Position numbers and translations under genes: made by a program. A model generated the notes under the pieces. It was not told the DNA's origin, ran no database searches, and saw only the letters and a list, made by a program, of their open reading frames with translations. Source: Pseudomonadota bacterium (lineage in GTDB: Bacteria > BMS3Abin14). Taken from it: 10,675 nt of DNA. The stretch lies in NCBI GenBank assembly GCA_016937135.1, contig JAFGWO010000238.1, positions 1-10,675 of the forward strand, given 5' to 3'. This document shows positions 7,445 through 10,675 of this stretch, piece by piece; positions within the stretch are counted from its first letter, which is position 1; each line of letters opens with the position of its first letter.

Positions 7445-8128
7445 TTATTTCGTCATTGCCTGGCCTTTTTGAAGGTGTTCGATGAGGACTCTTCCCCCCG
7501 TCATGACATTATCCCTGACCCTTTTTTCGACAAGGTCTTTTTCCCCTCTGGAAAAAGCCTCGATGATTTCCTCATGCTGTCTGACGGCATTCTCATACTG
7601 CCCGGGAAGAGCCAGGGATACGGTTCCGAAGCGCCTGAAGTGGTCATTGAGGTTTGAGATCATCTGGATAAGCTTCCTGTTTCCGGAAAGATTCACGAAT
7701 ACCTCGTGGAACCGGGTGTGGGCCCGGTAGAAACCTTCCAGGTCCCCTTCCTCCGTGAGGGTTCTTAATTCCCTGTTGATCTTCTCCAGCCTCTCCAGAT
7801 CCTTTTTTTTGATGCGGGCACAGGAAAGGCGCGCTGCCAGACCCTCGAGGGTGCTTTTGACCTCATAAAGATCCTCCACCTCCTTAGGGTCGATCCCCGC
7901 GACGACGGCCCCTTTGCGGGGGATTATCTCCACAAACCCCTCGCTCTCCAGCCTCCGGAAAGCTTCCCGGATAGGGGTCCTGCTGATTCCAAGGGAAGAA
8001 GCCAGGTCTCCCTCGAAAATCCTCTCTCCGGGCTTGTACCTTCCTTTAATTATGGCTGTCCGGATCACCTGGGCGATATCCTGGGAGAGGAGCCGCGGCT
8101 CTTCGATCCTTATCCTGAGTTCATCCAC
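7445..8128 (-). CDS. GntR family transcriptional regulator, FCD (FadR-type) domain, copy A
   Basis: This is a DNA-binding regulator with an N-terminal winged helix-turn-helix (about residues 13-72, with the LGISRTPIREAFRRLESEGF recognition region) and a C-terminal FCD ligand domain (about 79-220). Start chosen: GTG at 8128, which overlaps the stop of the upstream paralogue by eight bases and has a GGGAG ribosome binding site seven bases upstream. This gives 227 residues. An ATG at 8197 would add 23 residues without a good ribosome site and without family similarity. FCD domains usually bind a metal with three histidines; H141 and H185 are present, but the third position (in VRDNVMTGG) is Asn207. 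Effector unknown; family members usually respond to small carboxylic acids. Its close similarity to the next gene indicates tandem duplication. Proximity to fdhE suggests, but does not prove, a role in formate metabolism. Confidence 0.9.
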   Translation of the reverse strand: MDELRIRIEEPRLLSQDIAQVIRTAIIKGRYKPGERIFEGDLASSLGISRTPIREAFRRLESEGFVEIIPRKGAVVAGIDPKEVEDLYEVKSTLEGLAARLSCARIKKKDLERLEKINRELRTLTEEGDLEGFYRAHTRFHEVFVNLSGNRKLIQMISNLNDHFRRFGTVSLALPGQYENAVRQHEEIIEAFSRGEKDLVEKRVRDNVMTGGRVLIEHLQKGQAMTK

Positions 8129-8750
8129 AGGATGTCTCCCGGCAATGTTTGAAAACCAGGGATTGGGCGAGTTCCCCATCTCCGTGTTCCAGGGCATTGA
8201 TAATCTCGTCGTGCCCTTTGACGGAAACCGCCAGGCGGCCCGGGGCGGCGAGGGACTCCAAGCGGTAACGGATGAAAAGGCCGGTCAGGTTGTTCCAGAT
8301 CTCGGGGATTCTCCTGTTGCCGCACAGGCTGACGAACCCGTAGTGAAATTCCCTGTTCTTTCTGAAAAAACTCTCCACATCCCCCTTTTGGGCCAGGATC
8401 CCAAGCTGGTCGTTGAGTCTGCGCAGCTTTTCGACATCCTTTTCATTTATCCGCGGGGCGGCTTTTTTGGCCGCGTACCCTTCCAGGAGGCTTTTGACCT
8501 CGTAAAAATCCTCAATCTCCTTTTTCGACATGGCTGAAACGGCGGCCCCGCGTCGGGGCATCACGGTCAGGAATCCTTCGCTTTCCAGCTGGCGGAACGC
8601 CTCGCGGATCGGGGTCCGGCTGATCCCGAGCTTCCCGGCGAGCTCCGGCTCGGAAACCTTCTGGCCGGGCGTCAATTCTCCCCGAATGATCGACTCCCTC
8701 AACGAAGAAGCGATCTGTTCCCGAAGCGTCCTGTTCTTTCTCTGTTTCAT
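8121..8750 (-). CDS. GntR family transcriptional regulator, FCD (FadR-type) domain, copy B
   Basis: A 209-residue paralogue of the downstream gene. It shares the same layout: winged helix at about residues 8-68 containing LGISRTPIREAFRQLESEGF, then an FCD domain with the three expected metal histidines H136 (NREFH), H180 (KGHDEI) and H202 (FKHCRE). The protein ends only seven residues after H202, where family members and its paralogue continue about another 15-20, so the last helix is shortened. The stop lies inside the start region of copy A, giving an eight-base overlap and probable translational coupling. The ATG at 8750 has an AGGGA ribosome site spaced rather tightly. It is the first gene of the regulator pair and lies beside an operator-like palindrome (8797-8810), so autoregulation is plausible. 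Ligand unknown. Confidence 0.9.
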   Translation of the reverse strand: MKQRKNRTLREQIASSLRESIIRGELTPGQKVSEPELAGKLGISRTPIREAFRQLESEGFLTVMPRRGAAVSAMSKKEIEDFYEVKSLLEGYAAKKAAPRINEKDVEKLRRLNDQLGILAQKGDVESFFRKNREFHYGFVSLCGNRRIPEIWNNLTGLFIRYRLESLAAPGRLAVSVKGHDEIINALEHGDGELAQSLVFKHCRETSCG

Positions 8751-8774
8751 CGTTCCCTGTGAAAATGGATATCG

Positions 8775-8846
8775 GCAGAGGTTTATGGAGGGTTCTTATT
8801 GTGTACAATATACTGTATTTTGACACCTGCCACAAGGTTGCAGGCC
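8775..8846 (-). promoter_or_regulatory. Candidate promoter and GntR-type operator before the regulator pair
   Basis: A 14-base inverted repeat, TATTGT-GT-ACAATA, lies at 8797-8810. Its core TTGTGTACAA fits the TNGT-Nn-ACNA operator pattern known for FadR-subfamily GntR proteins. On the minus strand a -10-like TATATT (5 of 6) overlaps its edge, with a weak TTGTGG -35 at 17 bp spacing. A repressor bound here would block transcription of copy B and copy A. The plus strand across the same palindrome also contains TACAAT, a possible -10 for the divergent dciA-like gene. Pattern match by eye only; which protein binds is inference. Confidence 0.55.
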
Positions 8847-8883
8847 TAATGTTACCAGGCCGCCGGGTCATTTGGCGAGCGTC

Positions 8884-9243
8884 ATGGATAACCTTTTCAA
8901 AAGGCAGACTACCGGGATGATTAGAAAAAATCGCGGACGATCAAGGCTGATCCCGGTAGAGGAGGTCCTGCGGGATGTTTTTTCCCGGATCGAGATGCCG
9001 GGGGACCTGGAACTGAAAAACCGGATTTTTTCCGCATGGGACGAGGTTGTCCCGGAGGCCGCCGCCCACGCGCGGCCCTACCGGTTCCGCGGATCCACCC
9101 TTCTGGTGGAAGTGGCCTCTCCCGTCTGGCTGACCGAACTGTCCATGAGGAAAAAGGACCTCCTGGGCCGCCTGGAAAAGGTGTCCGGGAAAAAGGTGGT
9201 TCTAGACATCCGTTTCGAGATAAAGAAAAAAAGGCCGGAATAG
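8884..9243 (+). CDS. DciA-like protein (DUF721)
   Basis: A small basic protein (119 residues from the ATG at 8884) that matches the DUF721/DciA family. DciA is the common bacterial loader or partner of the replicative helicase DnaB where DnaC is absent. The sequence shows the family's N-terminal segment (LIPVEEVLRDVFSRIEMP), a KH-like core with the A(W)DEVVPEAAAHARPYRF region, and the STLLVEVASPVWLTELSMRK strand-helix motif, ending in a lysine-rich tail. The start is uncertain: a TTG at 8872 and an ATG at 8917 are in the same frame, and none has a clear ribosome site. I prefer 8884. It is the only plus-strand gene in the window, divergent from the GntR pair and convergent with the methyltransferase gene. 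The family match is firm; a direct role in helicase loading is inferred from family knowledge. Confidence 0.82.
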   Translation: MDNLFKRQTTGMIRKNRGRSRLIPVEEVLRDVFSRIEMPGDLELKNRIFSAWDEVVPEAAAHARPYRFRGSTLLVEVASPVWLTELSMRKKDLLGRLEKVSGKKVVLDIRFEIKKKRPE

Positions 9244-9250
9244 TGGAAAC

Positions 9251-9271
9251 GAATTGAGAATTGAGAATCAA
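9251..9271. repeat. Three tandem 7-bp units (GAATTGA)
   Basis: Just after the dciA-like stop codon, GAATTGA occurs twice (9251-9257, 9258-9264) followed by a diverged GAATCAA (9265-9271). The period equals that of the larger array 30 bases further on, suggesting both belong to one kind of degenerate heptad repeat. Confidence 0.7.
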
Positions 9272-9302
9272 GGCGGAGCGTCTGAACCTGAGCCAGTTTT
9301 AA

Positions 9303-9355
9303 AGAGTTCAGAGTTTAGAGTTCAGGGTTCAGAGTTCAGAGTCCAGAAATCAGAG
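9303..9355. repeat. Degenerate 7-bp tandem array (consensus AGAGTTC)
   Basis: Seven consecutive heptads start at 9303: AGAGTTC, AGAGTTT, AGAGTTC, AGGGTTC, AGAGTTC, AGAGTCC, AGAAATC, then a partial AGAG. It lies between two convergent genes, where no intrinsic terminator is visible. The unit is far too short for CRISPR. To its right, 9382-9426 is almost pure pyrimidine on the plus strand with three CATCC copies. The array is probably a slipped-strand minisatellite; no function is shown. Confidence 0.85.
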
Positions 9356-9417
9356 GCGGTAAGCGTTTTTGGTTTAAAGAGCCCATCCATCCTCCATCCT
9401 TTCCCCCTCTCTCTCCC

Positions 9418-10140
9418 TCATTCTCCAAAAATGATCTTCCTGGCCTCTTCGGTGTAGTTTCGGCCTTTCCCCGGCTCGTAGAGGACGAGGGGCTCTTCCT
9501 CAAGGACGGGTCCGGGATCCTTTCCCTTTAAGGTCTCCAGCAGGACAAGGGAAGGGCTTTCCGCCTTTCTGGAGAGGACGCGCCGGATGCGCGCGGGAAA
9601 CAGCCCCGCAGCGGCCACAGCCTGCCGAAGATCCTCTTCCCGTTCGGCCAGATAGACCCAGGACGCGCGGCCGCCCTCGGCCAGGAGGGAAACCGCGGCG
9701 CGGGAAAAATCCCCGACATCCCCGAAAAGTTCGTGTCTGGCTCCGGCCCGAACCGGGTCGGGGCTGATCCGGCCCGTTCCGGCTCTTCTGTAGGGAGGGT
9801 TGGCGGTCACCAGATCAAAGGAGCCCGCGTCCTGCCTCCAGGGGGGGCTCCGGAGGTCAGCGCGAAGAAAATGGATGTTGGTCAGATTATTGAGCCTCGC
9901 GCTCCGTTCGGCCTGGCTGACAAGGATCCCCTGGATCTCGATTCCGATGACCCTGCACCGCGGCTGGGCTGATGCTGCCAGAAGTCCCACGAGGCCGTTT
10001 CCACAGCCCAGATCGGCGACGCGCCAGCCGGGAAGTGGTGTGAGGAAACGTGCCAGGAGCAGTCCGTCCACGGAGGCCTTTACGCCGCGGCGGCTCTGGA
10101 TGAGCCTGACAGCCCCTATGGAATCGAATTTTTCAGACAT
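9418..10140 (-). CDS. TrmN6-like SAM-dependent methyltransferase (tRNA1(Val) A37 N6-methyltransferase family)
   Basis: A 240-residue class I methyltransferase. The SAM-binding motif VADLGCGNGLVGLL covers residues 41-54, an acidic residue ends the second strand (IGIEIQ, 65-70), and the catalytic NPPY motif is at 114-117, which marks methylation of an exocyclic amino group on adenine or a similar base. The N-terminal segment RRGVKASVDGLLLARFL (18-33) is typical of the TrmN6/YfiC group, which makes m6A37 in tRNA1(Val). Substrate specificity is inferred from the family. The ATG at 10140 was chosen because it lies seven bases after the rimO stop; a longer reading from 10242 would overlap rimO by about 95 bases and adds no family sequence. 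It is probably co-transcribed with rimO. The 3' side ends in a purine-rich strand with no clear terminator. Confidence 0.85.
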   Translation of the reverse strand: MSEKFDSIGAVRLIQSRRGVKASVDGLLLARFLTPLPGWRVADLGCGNGLVGLLAASAQPRCRVIGIEIQGILVSQAERSARLNNLTNIHFLRADLRSPPWRQDAGSFDLVTANPPYRRAGTGRISPDPVRAGARHELFGDVGDFSRAAVSLLAEGGRASWVYLAEREEDLRQAVAAAGLFPARIRRVLSRKAESPSLVLLETLKGKDPGPVLEEEPLVLYEPGKGRNYTEEARKIIFGE

Positions 10141-10147
10141 GAAAGGA

Positions 10148-10675
10148 CTATTCCGGATCCAGGATCGTTGCTTCCAGGTCGTAATCCCCGCTTCCGGTGA
10201 TCCGGACACGGACAAACCTCCCGGCCCCGGATTCCCTGTCAAGCCTGACTACCCCGTCCACCTCGGGGGCCTGTCCCTGATGGCGGCCCCACGGCCCATC
10301 CTCGTCCTGGCCTTCCACGAGGATCTCCATTTCCCTTCCGTGGAGGCTGGCGAGGTTTTCCGCTGAGATCACGGCCTGCTCCTGCATCAGCAGATCCGCG
10401 CGCTCCCGGGCCGTCTCCGGATCCACCTGACCGTCCATGGAGGCCGCGGGGGTTCCCTCTTCCCTGCTGTAGGAAAAAACCCCCAGATGGTCGATGCGGG
10501 CTTTCCCGAGAAACTCAAGAAGGTCCTCGAAATCCTGGTCGGTCTCTCCCGGAAAACCGGTCATGAGGGTGCTTCGAAGAAAAACCCCCGGAAGCCGGTC
10601 GCGAATCCTTGCCACCATCTCCAACGGAGGGGGTGCGTCGGACCTGCCCATCCTTCCAAGGACCCCGGGGGAAAC
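10148..10675 (-). CDS. rimO: Ribosomal protein S12 methylthiotransferase RimO, partial (N-terminus beyond right edge)
   Basis: RimO is a radical-SAM enzyme that adds a methylthio group to an aspartate of ribosomal protein S12. Only the last 175 residues are in the window, so the cluster-binding UPF0004 domain and the radical-SAM CxxxCxxC motif are off the right edge. What remains is diagnostic: LRSTLMTGFPGETDQDFEDLL, then LGVFSYSREEGTPAASM, where RimO has this phrase and MiaB differs, followed by a C-terminal TRAM-type domain with APEVDGVV and a final DYDLEA segment. The frame is open to the window edge; an internal ATG at 10651 is not the start. The stop lies seven bases before the methyltransferase ATG, suggesting an operon. 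Confidence 0.92.
   Translation of the reverse strand, partial: VSPGVLGRMGRSDAPPPLEMVARIRDRLPGVFLRSTLMTGFPGETDQDFEDLLEFLGKARIDHLGVFSYSREEGTPAASMDGQVDPETARERADLLMQEQAVISAENLASLHGREMEILVEGQDEDGPWGRHQGQAPEVDGVVRLDRESGAGRFVRVRITGSGDYDLEATILDPE

Noticed and set aside
8129..8197. Longer N-terminus for GntR copy A from the ATG at 8197
   Set aside because: The extra 23 residues are the shifted-frame reading of copy B's 3' end, lack a ribosome site, and precede the normal family start; GTG at 8128 has GGGAG well placed.
9303..9355. CRISPR-like array
   Set aside because: The unit is 7 bp with no spacers and there are no cas genes; it is a simple tandem repeat.

Overview
The window looks like chromosomal DNA from a GC-rich anaerobic Gram-negative bacterium, most likely a Desulfobacterota (deltaproteobacterial) lineage. 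This rests on a Tat-exported, selenocysteine-containing respiratory formate dehydrogenase, its accessory protein FdhE, a SelA gene, and a housekeeping flank of rimO, a TrmN6-type methyltransferase and a DciA-like gene. The taxonomy is inference from gene content; no rRNA or marker search was possible.

Layout, left to right. Positions 1-1130 (-) hold selA, cut by the left edge, with its own near-leaderless promoter. Two back-to-back intrinsic terminators (1147-1227) separate it from a three-gene operon on the minus strand, fdnG-fdnH-fdnI (5762 down to 1259). FdnG is read through an in-frame TGA (5193-5195) as selenocysteine, with a SECIS-like hairpin just after it. Upstream of fdnG is about 610 bp without a gene. 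It holds a run of five hairpins in the presumed 5' leader (5797-5939), a terminator for the gene upstream (6070-6111) and further inverted repeats. fdhE (6373-7284, -) follows, then two overlapping paralogous GntR/FCD regulators (7445-8750, -). A compact intergenic region at 8751-8883 carries a GntR-type palindrome. A DciA-like gene (8884-9243, +) comes next, followed by an intergenic block of 7-bp tandem repeats. Last are a TrmN6-like methyltransferase gene and the 3' end of rimO (both -, running off the right edge).

How the genes work together. FdnG (catalytic, Mo or W bis-MGD, Fe4S4, Sec), FdnH (four Fe4S4 clusters, membrane anchor) and FdnI (di-heme cytochrome b) should form a periplasm-facing formate:quinone oxidoreductase. 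FdhE is needed to mature such enzymes. SelA makes Sec-tRNA(Sec), without which FdnG cannot be completed. The two GntR regulators lie next to fdhE and may control this cluster, but no sequence evidence directly links them to the fdn promoter. No wholly new system is evident. The least explained element is the densely structured leader in front of fdnG.
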